This document shows, in pieces, positions 36,827 to 48,711 of a DNA stretch of 64,000 nucleotides (its first letter is position 1; each line of letters begins with the position of its first letter). Source of the DNA: Cranoglanis bouderius. Lineage: Eukaryota; Chordata; Actinopteri; Siluriformes; Cranoglanididae. The translations under genes were made by a program, and so were the position numbers. The stretch is taken from NCBI GenBank assembly GCA_023630585.1, contig CM042565.1, forward strand, positions 11,040,013 to 11,104,012, given 5' to 3'. Under the pieces are notes generated by a model, which saw nothing but the letters and a program-made list of their open reading frames with translations, had not been told where the DNA came from and searched no databases.

Positions 36827-39261
36827 GGGGGAGCAATGGTTAAGGCAGCTTCTGAAACTAAACTGCTTCCTGCACTGTTATTTTTGAGTTGAAAAACACA
36901 CATGACTTACGTGGAGAAGTCAAACTTTGGAAACCTAACGAAGTTCTTGATGTAGATGGTGAAGTTTTCTGCTTTTCCCAGCAATGGCACCCTAAATATC
37001 ACACCATAACCATGACTCATTCCTTTCTTTACTCACACTGTAGCAGGATAAATTCCAAGGTCAAATTATATGATGGTGTAAGGTGCTGTTTTTCTTACAT
37101 TGGTGTTTGACTGCACTCAACCGGACACCAGCCATAAATCTGACACGTGCCTGTCTCATTCATACAGCGTCCCGTCTTCAACCCTAAGCCAAGACAGGGG
37201 GCAAATTACACATAAATTTCAATGTGCCCTGCAAAGGTTTCCGGTAAGTTCTACAATAAAATACTGCGTTCAAAACAGAATACTTTAAATGTTTTTTAAC
37301 ATTTATACTTTTTAAAAGACCAGTCCATATAGGATTTCGAGAGTTTTTTTGTGATTGTTGTGACTAAAAATTCTTGATTTTGCTGCGTATTTGTTTCATA
37401 TTTTGCGATGCAATTTGAGGAGTTGTTTGTGCTTTTTTGGTGCTGTTTTGTGCGAAATTGCAATTACACGGAATTGTTTCGCACAGTCTTTCACAATGAT
37501 GTTTGCTGTTAAACGAGACCTTTTAGCTGTACTCATGTTTGACACACATGAATCGAAGGGGGCTTTGGCTGAATGTGCGTTGTGATGACGTCACATGACG
37601 TGTCTTGGCCCAAATCTGCGGTAATTTTGTAAAATTGCAAGCTCCTGCAAATATTGCGGAGTTTCCTTGATTTTGCGTTCATTTCTGAGAGGTACTGCTT
37701 TACTGTATAGATACTGTAATACTGCTGACTATGTCGTAATAACACAGTAAAACCTACATCCAAATCATTTACCTGAAGCAGAAAAGAAACCTTGTGTGGA
37801 ACTTTTTTTGTAACGTCGTTCATTAATTTGTCATTCCCGTTTTTGTTTTTATGTTTAGCATAGCTATGCGGCTAATGTTTGCTACCTAGCTTGACAAATG
37901 AAATAGCTAACCCGTATGTTTTTCTGTTGTATTCAGGACGGAACCACTGATACCGTCACCGTTGTTCTCGTTGATCATTTTGTCTCATAGTGTAAGCTTT
38001 CATTTTAGCAGTTTCTTATTGCTTGATTGTTGATTTTAGTTATAGTTAAGTGCTTATGTATAAGAATGCTGTAAATATTCATTACAGTAACTACCTGGCA
38101 ACTTTGCTGCCAGTGAATTTACAAAATATTTTCACAGTGTACAGTATGTTCATACAGTGGTGTAGCGGTGCTGGCTCCCAGCTCCAGTTTATTTTCTCCA
38201 CATGGCTTTCCTCTGGGTTCTCCAGTAGATGGATTAGCTATGCTAAAAACTGCCTCTAGGTTTGAATGAGTGGATGAATGTGTGTGTTCACTGTGAAGTC
38301 TTGCCAAACATTACATTTAACTTCTACTGTTTGCTCTTTTGAATTGGTCTCAGGTGCTTTGAAAACTTTGAAAACTGTGTCGTTAACAACACTGATATGG
38401 TTTGTGAATTCAGTTTGTGTGCTTGGATTTTGGATTTCGCTCTCTCTGGTCTGGACTGTTAAATGTCTTTACATCCTGGGTTGTTTTATTTCTTGAAGCT
38501 AAAGTTTAGGTGCTTTATGATACTCAGACACAGTTTCTTTATTTACTATGCCAAGCTATAAATATATAAATGACAAGCTGAAGCTGGCACAATAAATCTA
38601 AAAAAACGCTTCGGAGTTTTGTTATCATGAACAACTTTTCTTAACCATAAATAAATCCCACAATAAACTGAACTATATAGGCACGTTTGGTAAGTATAAT
38701 CATTCCTCTTACCATGACCTGCTCTAACAGAAATTCCCTCTGTGCAATCATCATCATGAGAGCAGACACCGTCAGGGACCTTCGAACTCTGAAAGCGTTC
38801 AAATGAACATGCAAATTACTACAGCGCTCACCATGTACAAAGAACCAGACATTTAAAAAAAAAAAAAAAGATAAAATGGCACCAACTATCCTACAATGAT
38901 GGCGATTTTTCATTTTCAGTCATAATATTCACCCAAGGAAAGCGATCCCTTCTTTTCAAGTACACAAGTAATTCTCTACTAAGCATGTGTCAGTGGTGTT
39001 CAAGATGCATTTTACTAGTAAAATACATCCAAATGGATTCTTACCTCAGCGCAAAAGCCCAGCCTTTGGTTTGGAGTCTCAATGTAATTTGTTACAATAA
39101 AGAAGACTTTATCCCCCTTGATAAAAATAAATAAAAATGAACAAACAATGCCTTTTAAATATAGAAATGTAATGTATCATTTCAAAGACATATAATTAGG
39201 ATATACATAAGCAACTATTAATCGATCCTATAAATAAAAAATGACTAAAAAGAAAACTTGG

Positions 39262-39323
<62 letters not shown>

Positions 39324-42300
39324 CTATTATCTTAATAATATTTTTACATTTTTAATGTTACATTTCAGTGTTTTTAAAATAGTATGGCAAGAGAGTTAGT
39401 CAGTTAGAAATTGCAACATATTTCCTATTGCTTGGGTGGATGTTTAAATATAATATATCCCTGACCCTCTCTTTAATCATGGATGATTTAGACGATGATT
39501 TAGATGATGATTTAGACGATTTAGAGATGATTTAGACCCTTCTGAACTTCCTGTGTACTTGTGTGCACTTATTCCTATTTGCTTTTTACCTGGGGTTATG
39601 ATGATACTCACATATCACGCTGTCTGTTGCTTTTTTTTTGTTTGATATTTCATTTTGCATTTCATTCCTATGTGCCCACCTGAATGGAAGATGCTCTACC
39701 TTTTTCAAACTAACAGTTTTGTTATAAGGACAATAAACAGGAAAAAGGTGTTTCCTTTGTATCAACTGTAAGGGGAAAGAGGCAACTTCTACTTTTACTT
39801 TCTGTTTTAATGAACCTTGTAATTTTCTTGTCTCTGAATGAGAAGATCCTAAACTAAAGCCCACACCTGTGACTGATTTCATTATTGCACACGTCATTAT
39901 ATCCACATAAATAAATTAAAGTTCATTTGTGGTGGCAAATTTAAGCTGTTATTATGAATCAACTGCACTATATTGGATATAAGGATCAGAAAATGACTTC
40001 ATCCACAGCTGTCCTTTTCACTTCATTTACAATTATTATACATTTCTAACATTTCTTTAAAATCACTTTTGCCTAGGAATGGTGATTGTGTGCTTTTAAT
40101 TTCATTCAAATCTATAAAGTTTTTCATTGCCTCCATCATTCGACTTGAGCAGCGTGCCTACCTGAGAAGGTATGACATAGTCTTCAGCGCCCCATACATG
40201 GATCCCAAGCTCTGTGGTGTTAATGAGAGCAAAACCTTTAAGCTTTGTGAACACCGAGCTCTGGACTGTCTCTTCTCGCTCTTGATAGCCTTTCTTCCAT
40301 ATGAAGACCCATCTACAAAAATAAGTGTTGCAGATATAGCATTTCAGGAATGAGACACTCAAAGATGTACTGTTTAAAATAATGCTTCTTTAACATAGCT
40401 GCAGAAAATCCACAGATAGAAAATAAGTGAACCTGCATATTGTTACAACTAAACTATCAACTAAACTACAACTTTCATCTAATGAAACCATATCTCAAGC
40501 ATGATATGGCCACGCCTTACAGTTTGGCCAATGGTTGGCCCAGAATTGACAAGTGTTACATGTGGTTGGTTGCATATAAGAGATTTTTGGACCAGCTTCA
40601 AATTTCACCACTGCTATTAAGATAACATATTTCGGTGGTTACAAAACTATTTGAATGATAAGTAGATATTTATGTATAACATGTTATAGCAATGCAATAG
40701 CAGTATAGTTATACAAGATTAAAGCACTATAATTTTTTTATGAACTTTTTTTTTACCAACATGCTGATGCTATCAATTTAATAAATGCAGCTTGTAGCTT
40801 GATAGGCAACATTTAACTTTCTGATGGCAACAGTTCTAGTCCAATAAAACCACATGTATGCTAACTTTACTCTTTTACATCCAGGGCAAAAAATACCTCT
40901 GATGGTTTATGAAATATGAGAAAAAAAACTAGTGTGTGTAAGAAAGAAGAAGTTGCGTATCAGAGCATTACACACTCAACGACCACATTATAATGAACTC
41001 TATTCTAAAACTGGGTAGCACTGTGCATTCAGAGATGCTTTTTTGTTCAGAACTGTTGTAAAGAGTGATTTTTGAGTTACGATACCCTTCCTGTCCGTTT
41101 GAACAAATCTGTCCATTCTCCTTTGACCTCTCTCAGTGGTTAAGAAGTTGGGCTACTGATCGGAAGGTCGTGAGTTCAAATCCCAGCACCGCCAAGCTGC
41201 CACTGTTGGGCACTTGAGCAAGGCCCTTAACCCTCAACTGCTCCCCGGGCACCGCAGCAAAAATGGCTGCCCACTGCTCCGGGTGTGTTCACGGTTTGTA
41301 GTGTGTGTGTTCACTACTCACAACTCCTAATGTGTGTGCACTAACTTGGATGGGTTAAATGCAGAGGACAAATTCCAAGTATGGGTTACCATACACTGGC
41401 CTTCACATGTCACTTTCACTTTCACTTTCATCTGTGAAAATCCCAGGAGAGCAGCAGTTTGTGAAATACTCAAACCAGCCATGCCATGGTTACAGTGGGG
41501 GGAAAAAGTATTTGATCCCCTGCTGATTTTGTACGTTTGCCCACTGACAAAGAAATGATCAGTCTATAATTTTAATGGTAGGTGTATTTTAACAGTGAGA
41601 GACAGAATAACAAAAAAAAAATCCAGAAAAACGCATTTCAAAAAAGTTATAAATTGATTTGCATTTTAATGAGGGAAATAAGTATTTGATCCCCTATCAA
41701 TTAGCAAGATTTTTGGCTCCCAGGCGTCTTTTACACAGGTAACGAGCTGAGATTAGGAGCACTCTCTTAAAGGGAGTGCTCCTAATCTCAGTTTGTTACC
41801 TGTAAAAAGACACCTGTCCACAGAAGCAATCAATCAATCAGATTCCAAACTCTCCACCATGGCCAAGACCAAAGAGCTGTCCAAGGATGTCAGTGACAAG
41901 ATTGTAGACCTACACAAGGCTGGAATGGGCTACAAGACCATCGCCAAGCAGCTTGGTGAGAAGGTGACAACAGTTGGTGCGATTATTCGCAAATGGAAGA
42001 AACTGTCAGTCTCCCTTGGTCTGGGGCTCCATGCAAGATCTCACCTCGTGGAGTTTCCATGATCATGAGAACGGTGAGGAATCAGCCCAGAACTACACGG
42101 GAGGATCTTGTTAATGATCTCAAGGCAGTTGGGACCATAGTCACCAAGAAAACAATTGGTAACACACTACGCCGTGAAAGACTGAAATCCTGCAGCGCCC
42201 ACAAGGTCCCTCTGCTCAAGAAAGCACATGTACAGGCCCGTCTGAAGTTTGCCTCAATGATTCAGAGGAGAACTGGGTGAAAATGTTGTGGTCAGGTGTG

Positions 42301-45300
42301 GTCAGATCTCTTTGGTATCAACTCAACTCGCCGTGTTTGGAGGAGGAGGAATGCTGCCTATGACCCCAAGTCATAATACCATCCCCACCGTCAAACATGG
42401 AGGTGGGAACATTATGCTTTGGGGGTGTTTTTCTGCTAAGAGGACAGGACAACTGCACCGCATCAAAGGAATGATGGACGGGGCCATGTACCGTCAAATC
42501 TTGGGTGAGAACCTCCTTCCCTCAGCCAGGGCATTGAAAATGACCTTAATGACTTGGAGAGGATCTGCAAAGAGGAGTGGGACAAAATCCCTCCTGAGAT
42601 GTGTGCAAACCTGGTGGCCAACTACAAGAAACATCTGACCTCTGTGATTGCCAACAAGGGTATTGCCACCACGTATTAAGTCGAAGGAGTCAAATACTTA
42701 TTTCCTTCATTAAAATGCAAATCAATTTATAACTTTTTTGAAATGCGTTTTTCTGGATTTTTTTTTTGTTATTCTGTTTCTCACTGTTAAAATACACCTA
42801 CCATTAAAATCATAGACTGATCATTTCTTTGTCAGTGGGCAAACGTACAAAATCAGCAGGGGATCAAATACTTTTTCCCTCACTGTACATATTTGCATGA
42901 ATGAACGGATGTAAAGGGGTTCCTAATAAATTGGTCAGTGAGTGTATATGTATTTGAGAGATACAGTTTCAAAAAGCAACCTAAAAGACAGCATAATGTT
43001 TACTGTGGAATGGTGTCAGATAAAGGCAGTATAATATGATATATCTCTATAGACACAAATACGTCTGTCTCCTTATGATTTAACCAACACTGTCAGTAGT
43101 AATAGTAATAGTAGTAGCAGTAGTAGTAGTAGTTTTTTCATTTCAAAACTGTGCATCCTTTTTTATACAAAATATATGATGTAGTATTTGAAGCAGATAA
43201 ACGTAAACCAAATAACTGAGAAATGAAATAAAATACAAATGAGAACAATGAATTAAAAGTAATTGAACGGATTTCAGATGAATGTCGCAGTCTATTTCTT
43301 TACATATTTGGGAATTCATCTGTCCATGATTTTCTAATTTATTTACAGTGAAATCACAACACACCCTCAGCAAAGTTATGATATTTATTACTGAGGGTTT
43401 TTTTTGTAATAGTTATTAGCCTACTGTTATGACACGTGGGGTAAAGGAAGCAGGATGCACTTGCAGGGGAAAGTGGTCAGTTTATTGGGAACATGCGCAA
43501 CGCTAGGAGGTGGTCTGGAAACCACGGGAAAAGAGCTAAGGGAAAAACGCGCAAGGTTAAACACATCTAAGCTAAACTAATACTCCGCCCCGAAGCGGAA
43601 ACGGAGCGGCGTATTTAAACACATATCAATCACATGTCCAAATCAATGACAGCTGAAACTCGTACTACACAGAATGAATGAGCCGAACATGAACCAATAA
43701 GTGTTACGGAGGCGGAAACATGACACAGACCAAAACATAAGCACATGGGGAAACACAGGAGGCGGAGACATGACATGAACGAAAACATGAGAACACATGG
43801 CAGAGGTAAACAAAACGTGAGTTCATGAATAAAACGTCCATCGGAGAGTTTTTGAATAGCGCTGGAATGCGTGCAGTGGAATGCGGAAGTATGCGAGAAG
43901 TATGAGAGCTGGAGGAGATGAGACCTAACAGAGAAGGAGGTTTCTTCTCGAACCTCTGACGAGAACATGGCTTGGGCGGAGGTCTCCTCGTGGACCTCCG
44001 GTATAAGCAGGCCAGGAGAGGAGGTTTCCTCTTGAATCTCTGGCTGCAGCTCGGGACTGGAGGTCGCCACGTTAACCTCCATGGGCAGCTCCGCTGTGGA
44101 GACCTCCTGCTGGGTCTCCGGCTGGAGCTCGGGGCTGGAGGTCGCCATGTTAACCTCCAGGAGCAGCTCCGCTGTGGAAGAGACTTCCTGTTGGGTCTCC
44201 GGCTGGAGCTCGGGGCTGGAGGTCGCCATGTCAACTTCCAGGTGCAGCTCCCTTGAGGAGACCTCCTGCTGGGCCTCCTGCTGGAGCTCGGGGCTGGAGG
44301 TAGCCATATTAACCTCCAGTTGTAGCTCTGTGGAGGAGACTTCCTGCTGGGTCTCCGGCTGGAGCTCTGAGGGTGCCCTCCTGTGGAGCCGCTTATGCAC
44401 CCGCCAGCTGCCCTTGAAACAGCCTTGGGAGCAGAAGTAGCTGCTCCTTACTCCCTGGTTCCTGCAGGTGGGACACTGCAGGATGGCTGGTCAGGTGCAT
44501 CCCTCGGTGGCACACTCCTGGGATAGGGGATGAGAGGTGCAGGCCGCCACGTTAGCCCGCTTACTCTCATAGTACTCCAGGAACGTTTGACTAGGTCAGT
44601 CGCCCAGACGATCCTTCCCCAAAAAGGTCCTGAGGTCGGGTTGGAAGTCTGGGCTTCCGAACACCTGGACCAGTAGATCCACAAGCCCGAAACTGTCTGG
44701 AGCTTCGTGGATCTACTGACGAGGTGAAGCTCCGCCCATTGGCGAGCAGAGCCGACCAAACGAGAGAGGAGGAACCCCAACTACTCCTCTTCGTCGGGTT
44801 TGGGGTCCTCCAAACTCAAAAAATATATCTGAGCCTGCAAAAAAAAACATTGAGGCCAAGTGGCAAAGCCATCAAACTCATCAGGAGGATAGATGAAAGT
44901 CCACTGAGGAAAAAAACATAGAATTAATTGCAGGCATTTTAATTGTGGCATGGCGTGGCGTGGCATCGCTTTCCCCGCTGTATCCATTTTTTGGCGGAGT
45001 ATTCTGTTACGACACGTGGGGTAAAGGAAGCAGGATGCACTTGCAGGGGAAAGTGGTCAGTTTATTGGGAACAGTTCAAACATAAGTGAACATTAAAAAA
45101 ACTCCATCAAACATAAATCCATAAACAGAAAGGTCACAGCAATCCAAAATAATACTATACTTGGTCGTAGAGGCAGTAATTCAAAAAAGGTAAAAGGAAT
45201 CCAAATGAGAATGTACTTAGCCGAAGAGTCAGTAATCCAAAAAAGAAACACAGTAATCCACAACCAGTAGTAAATCCAGAAAAACGCACAAGGCTAGGAG

Positions 45301-47856
45301 GTGGTCTGGAAACCACGAATTACGAGCTACGGAAATAAACGCGCAACGCTAGGAGGTGGTCTGGAAACCACGGGAAAAGAGCTAAGGGAAAAACGCGCAA
45401 GGTTAAACACATCTAAGCTAAACTAATACTCCGCCCCGAAGCGGAAACGGAGCGGCGTATTTAAACACATATCAATCACATGTCCAAATCAATGACAGCT
45501 GAAACTCGTACTACACAGAATGAATGAGCCAAACATGAACTAATAAGTGTTACGGAGGCGGAGACATGACACAGACCAAAACATAAGCACATGGGGAAAC
45601 ACAGGAGGCGGAGACATGACGTGAACGAAAACATGAGAACACATGGCAGAGGTAAACAAAACGTGAGTTCATGAATAAAACGTCCATCGGAGAGTTTTTG
45701 AATAGTGCTGGAATGCGCGCAGTGGAATGCGGAAGTATGCCACTCGCTACTCCTTGCAGCGTAGCGAGAGCTGGAGGAGATGAGACCTAACACCTACACT
45801 CTCAGAAAAAAGGGTACTTTTCTTTGTCACTGGGGTGTTACTATTATCTTTTTTTTTTTCTTTTTTTTTTTTTTTTACCTTTAATGTGTATCTTCCACCT
45901 AAATAGTATACATTTTAAAAAGATTTAAGGTACATAACTGAACTGTAATTACCTTTTAGAGTAAAGCTATTAAAGTACACTATATGCACCTTACATGCTA
46001 ACGCACCAGTGACAAGGAATGGCACAGTTTAGTACCAGTAGTTTATCCCTGAGGAATAAATTTGAATAAAAACTTTATATCTGGATTTCTGTAAAGCTGC
46101 TTTATGACAATGTCCATTGTTAAAAGCGCTATCCAAATAAAACTGAATTGAATTGAATCTTACCTTTTTATTCTGAGTGTGTATTTGAATCCAAACCTCA
46201 CTAACTCAACTATCTGAATCTAAACCTCACTATTTGGACCTAAGGTGTTCTGTCAGTGCAAAGTTTGGGAAGAGGTATACGAATTGTGAGGACAGCTGAA
46301 AAGATCATCGGGGTCTCTCTACCCACCGGCGACACCTCCTTCAACAACCACCACCAGTATTGCAGGCGACCCCTCTCACCCCTTTCATGGACTATTCACC
46401 CTCCTGCCATCTGGCAGAAGGTACAGGAGCAACCGTGCCACCACCAGCATGCTCCGCAACAGTTTCTTTCCTGGGGCAGTCAGATTACTCAACACCCTGC
46501 TTCCTCCCAACACTCACAAGGGCCAGTCAAACAATCATACCTCTGCACACGCACTAACCCAGTAAGACTCTACTGCACACTGCACTTAGCCACCACATAG
46601 TTGCATCAGTCATTTTACTATGGAACTCGTTTTTCGCTGCCAATCTTGCTGCTATACTTGTGCTGCTACAATACACAATAGCTTATAGATTACAGTCCAT
46701 GTTTACAGTTTACAGTCCATGTTCTGTGTATATACTGTCCTGTGTATATACTGTCCTGTGTATATACTGTCCTGTGTATATACTGTCCTGTGTATATACT
46801 GTCCTGTGTATATACTGTCCTGTGTATTTATTGTCCTGTGTATATACTGTCCTGTGTATTTAATGTCCTGTGTATATACTGTCCTGTGTATTTATTGTCC
46901 TGTGTATATACTGTCCTGTGTATTTGTCCTGTGTATATACTGTCCTGTGTATATTCTGTCCTGTGTATATACTGTCCTGTGTATTTATTGTCCTGTGTAT
47001 ATACTGTCCTGTGTATTTATTGTCCTGTGTATATACTGTCCTGTGTATTTAATGTCCTGTGTATATACTGTCCTGTGTATTTATTGTCCTGTGTATATAC
47101 TGTCCTGTGTATATACTGTCCTGTGTATTTATTGTCCTGTGTATATACTGTCCTGTGTATTTATTGTCCTGTGTATATACTGTCCTGTGTATATACTGTC
47201 CTGTGTATTTATTGTCCTGTGTATATACTGTCCTGTGTATATACTGTCCTGTGTATTTATTGTCCTGTGTATATACTGTCCTGTGTATTTAATGTCCTGT
47301 GTATATACTGTCCTGTGTATTTATTGTCCTGTGTATATACTGTCCTGTGTATATACTGTCCTGTGTATTTATTGTCCTGTGTATATACTGTCCTGTGTAT
47401 TTATTGTCCTGTGTATATACTGTCCTGTGTATTTATTGTCCTGTGTATATACTGTCCTGTGTATTTATTGTCCAGTGTATATACTGTCCTGTGTATTTAT
47501 TGTTTTGTTCTGTGTACTTATCGTTTTGCACTCGTTTCACACTGTTGCGTATCTGCACTTTGTGTAGTCTTGCGTACTGTTCTGTGTTGCACCATGGTCC
47601 TGAAAAAAATGTCATTTCGTTCCAATGTATACACGCTATATAGAGGAATGACAATAAAAACCTACTTGACTTGACTTCAAGAGAAAGCTCTATGACGCTA
47701 AATAATAGACAAATTACTTCTGTACAAATTTAAATAATGTTCAATAAATCAGTATTGATTTGGTCGGTGGAATTTATTAAACCCCTGGCAGGAGTATCAC
47801 TGAAACTGGATACTTGAACTTTTACATTTCCAACAAGAAGAAAAAACTTTTTACTT

Positions 47857-47890
<34 letters not shown>

Positions 47891-48711
47891 CCTTCAAAGT
47901 ACTGTTTACAAAAATCTTTAAGTTCATCTCTTCTCTCATCCAGCTATTGCCTGGAGGCAAAATGAAGTCGCTCCATTAAAAACAAAAAGCCTCTAATCAT
48001 TTTAGACTTTGTGCATTATGTCTTAGTTTCATCAGAACACGTTTACATTTTAAAACTTCAATTTAAGTGCATTTAAAAGCGGGCACGTGCAGCACATTAC
48101 TTTGGCTGGAGTACTACATTCTTCTGGCTTCGGATACTTTCATTTTTAATCAAAGAAGATTTTTGACAAACGGTCTATTTCAAGTATATGTTGAAGTTTC
48201 ATTTCTCGGGACTTCGTTCACTCCTGTCCCCGGCAACAAAAAGTTTGTGAACTCCTGATATAGGCTACTAGACCACTTAGTACACTTATTTATTTATTAT
48301 TTTTATTTTATTTTGTATGAGGCGACCTCAGACAAATGGAGAAGCTCGTGGATCTGCTCAGAGCTCTGTTTTAGAGTGCGACTTGGCACTGAGCGTCTAC
48401 AAATAGCGTCCGTGAACTCATCATGGTGTCCTGGTCCTTTTTTCAGCCCTCAGCACACCACGCATGACAGCAGGGTGTGCTTCTCCCATGTTATGCCTCA
48501 AATCTCCTACAACCGAATGAGAGTTATTAAGCGCAGTAACCTTTACAACAACTCCGACTGCTCACATGTGCACCTACCCGATTAAGTATCCGATCACTGC
48601 GAGCTGAAAGAGTCTGAATAACACTCCGATTTTCTTGTTTTTCGCGATGAAGAATTTCTCCGTCTTGTAGTCGAAAAGCGAGTAGGCAAGTTGACCGCAG
48701 ACGTTTGCCAT
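29710..48711 (-). CDS. p2rx5: P2X purinoceptor 5 (ATP-gated cation channel)
   Basis: Trimeric ATP-gated cation channel of the plasma membrane. Twelve exons on the minus strand: 48711-48578, 40312-40162, 39116-39045, 38788-38713, 37183-37099, 36991-36911, 34745-34604, 32904-32774, 31664-31571, 31478-31413, 30164-30079, 29989-29710; 466 codons (465 aa), phases continuous, stop TAA at 29712-29710. The N-terminus has the P2X motif DYKTEKFFIAKNKK; TM1 is about residues 29-50, TM2 about 331-358 (NIGSGLALVG then CCDMILIYMM). ATP-site residues are present: Lys68 and Lys70 (TKLKG), NFR at 289-291 and Lys309. The ten P2X ectodomain cysteines are visible plus one extra in PVECSQ. Exon 7 ends in a GC donor. 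The last exon encodes an unusual His/Arg/Lys/Ser-rich tail of about 92 residues. Intron 1 is 8.3 kb and filled with mobile elements. P2RX5 rather than another P2X is supported by closeness to emc6 and shpk. Confidence 0.92.
30698..31182 (+). mobile_element. Mariner-like element remnant in p2rx5 intron 10
   Basis: It starts near GGTTTGTGGACACCTGACCA and ends CATATGGGTGTGATGGTC. Translation of the centre gives a decayed DDE region (HENAPVHKMSSMKTWFAK, then NPDLNTTEHLWNGLE). Same family as 49470-49834. Confidence 0.7.
32924..32975. repeat. (GA)n then (GATA)n microsatellite
   Basis: About nine GA units followed by six GATA/AATA units, some 20 bases upstream of p2rx5 exon 8 on its strand. Confidence 0.9.
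33182..34227. mobile_element. Non-autonomous DNA element with TATACCACAG termini, split by a SINE
   Basis: The left end TATACCACAGCATTG and the right end TTTCTGTGGTATA are inverted copies. Body motifs (TGATTGGTCAGAAGGTGTTG, CTTTGTCTTATTAACT, AGGGAACG) recur at 1415-1480 and 23080-23200. A 5S-derived SINE interrupts it at about 33605-34125. Confidence 0.65.
33605..34125 (+). mobile_element. 5S-rRNA-derived SINE (SINE3 type)
   Basis: The head contains GAAGCTAAGCAGGATTGAGC, CTGGCCAGTACCTGGATGGG and AAACC, matching the internal promoter half of 5S rRNA. The body continues with CCAGTATAGTAATGGGGACA and AGATGAGATGTTAAACTGAG, ending AAAGTGCTATATAAATGTAA and an ATT tail. It has no tRNA head, which separates it from the SINEs at 11800 and 41133. 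Confidence 0.85.
36747..36826. repeat. (GT)n microsatellite
   Basis: About 39 uninterrupted GT units, 85 bases from p2rx5 exon 6. Confidence 0.95.
37270..37840. mobile_element. Unclassified dispersed repeat in p2rx5 intron 4
   Basis: A run of short blocks such as TTTTGCTGCGTATTTG, GCGATGCAATTTGAGG, GACGTCACATGACGTG and TTGCGGAGTTTCC that reads like a decayed DNA transposon; no ends or frame found. Class uncertain. Confidence 0.35.
38110..38290. mobile_element. Fragment of the dispersed teleost repeat (reverse)
   Basis: TAGCGGTGCTGGCTCCCAGC, TCTCCACATGGCTTTCC and TGAATGAGTGGATGAATG match, in reverse, the repeat at 28160-28555. Confidence 0.4.
39262..39321. repeat. (AAT)n microsatellite
   Basis: Twenty uninterrupted AAT units in p2rx5 intron 2. 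Confidence 0.95.
41133..41424 (+). mobile_element. tRNA-derived SINE
   Basis: Head: CTCAGTGGTTAAGAAGTTGG and the box B motif GAGTTCAAATCC. Body: GGGCACTTGAGCAAGGCCCT, CAACTGCTCCCCGGG. Tail: TGTCACTTTCACTTTCACTT. Same family as 11800-12105. Confidence 0.88.
41493..42885 (+). mobile_element. Tc1-like element, copy 2, with complete ends
   Basis: 1393 bp, TA on both sides (41491-41492, 42886-42887). Termini are CAGTGGGGGGAAAAAGTATT and, complemented, CAGTGAGGGAAAAAGTATT. The inverted repeats are about 200 bp. Closely similar to copy 1 at 7937. Confidence 0.92.
41859..42680 (+). pseudogene. Tc1 transposase pseudogene (copy 2)
   Basis: It opens MAKTKELSKDVSDKIVDLHK with an intact TIAKQLGEKVTTV segment, where copy 1 has a stop. 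It breaks frame after IRKWKKL at the same place as copy 1. The rest is spread over the frames at 41993-42280 and 42288-42638. Confidence 0.85.
44045..44358. repeat. Four tandem 78-81-bp units in the LTR element
   Basis: Units start at about 44045, 44122, 44203 and 44281, each with GAGCTCGGGGCTGGAGGT. On the minus strand they encode an acidic repeat, SSPELQPETQQEV plus LLEVNMAT. Confidence 0.8.
44448..44990 (-). pseudogene. Gag-like fragment of the LTR element
   Basis: Two minus-strand frames: the first contains PDEFDGFATWPQCFFLQAQI, the second begins GFLLSRLVGSARQWAELHLV and continues to residues resembling the end of a Gypsy-type capsid domain. One frame break lies between them near 44781. 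No reverse transcriptase, RNase H or integrase motif follows. Confidence 0.65.
46250..47680 (+). mobile_element. 5'-truncated LINE, C-terminal RT scrap and 3' UTR
   Basis: 46256-46500 retains the end of a LINE polyprotein in broken frames (RTAEKIIG, then LPSGRRYRS-like and SFFP-like residues in another frame). The 3' UTR ends AATGACAATAAAAACCTAC followed by a TTGACTTGACT tail. A minisatellite interrupts the UTR. It lies in p2rx5 intron 1. Confidence 0.75.
46722..47505 (+). repeat. 16-bp minisatellite inside the LINE 3' UTR
   Basis: About 49 units of TGTCCTGTGTATATAC and its variant TGTCCTGTGTATTTAT (sometimes ATTTAA), mixed in a non-random order. The 16-bp unit does not divide by three, so long open frames over it are a by-product of lacking stops. 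Confidence 0.97.
47859..47888. repeat. Poly-T run
   Basis: Roughly 29 T residues, possibly the tail of a retroposed sequence on the minus strand; the source was not identified. Confidence 0.8.

Larger units (their letters stand above)
40974..42946. mobile_element. Old dispersed repeat hosting a SINE and a Tc1
   Basis: The left end CACTCAACGACCACATTATA and the right end AATAAATTGGTCAGTGAGTG are imperfect inverted copies. Between them lie the SINE at 41133-41424 and the Tc1 at 41493-42885. When both are removed, the short flanks join as one element. It lies in p2rx5 intron 1. Confidence 0.6.
43425..45792 (-). mobile_element. Short LTR retrotransposon (Ty3/Gypsy-like), non-autonomous
   Basis: 2368 bp with terminal repeats 43425-43930 and 45005-45792, each TGTTA...TAACA, and a 5-bp target duplication CCTAC at 43420-43424 and 45793-45797. 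An AATAAA signal near the end of the repeat on the minus strand sets orientation, so 45005-45792 is the 5' repeat. The 3' repeat lacks about 280 bp present in the 5' one. The 1074-bp interior has a broken gag-like region and no pol. It lies in p2rx5 intron 1. Confidence 0.88.

Noticed and set aside
43972..44440. Plus-strand frames rich in Gly/Leu/Ser over the LTR interior
   Set aside because: Antisense of the tandem 78-81-bp units; the element's own signals are on the minus strand.
46722..47505. Possible CRISPR-like array
   Set aside because: Units are contiguous 16-mers without spacers in vertebrate DNA; a minisatellite.
46719..47674. Open frames of about 280-310 codons rich in Cys, Tyr and Val
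   Set aside because: They come from the 16-bp minisatellite, whose unit has no stop in these frames; no start context, splice sites or domain.
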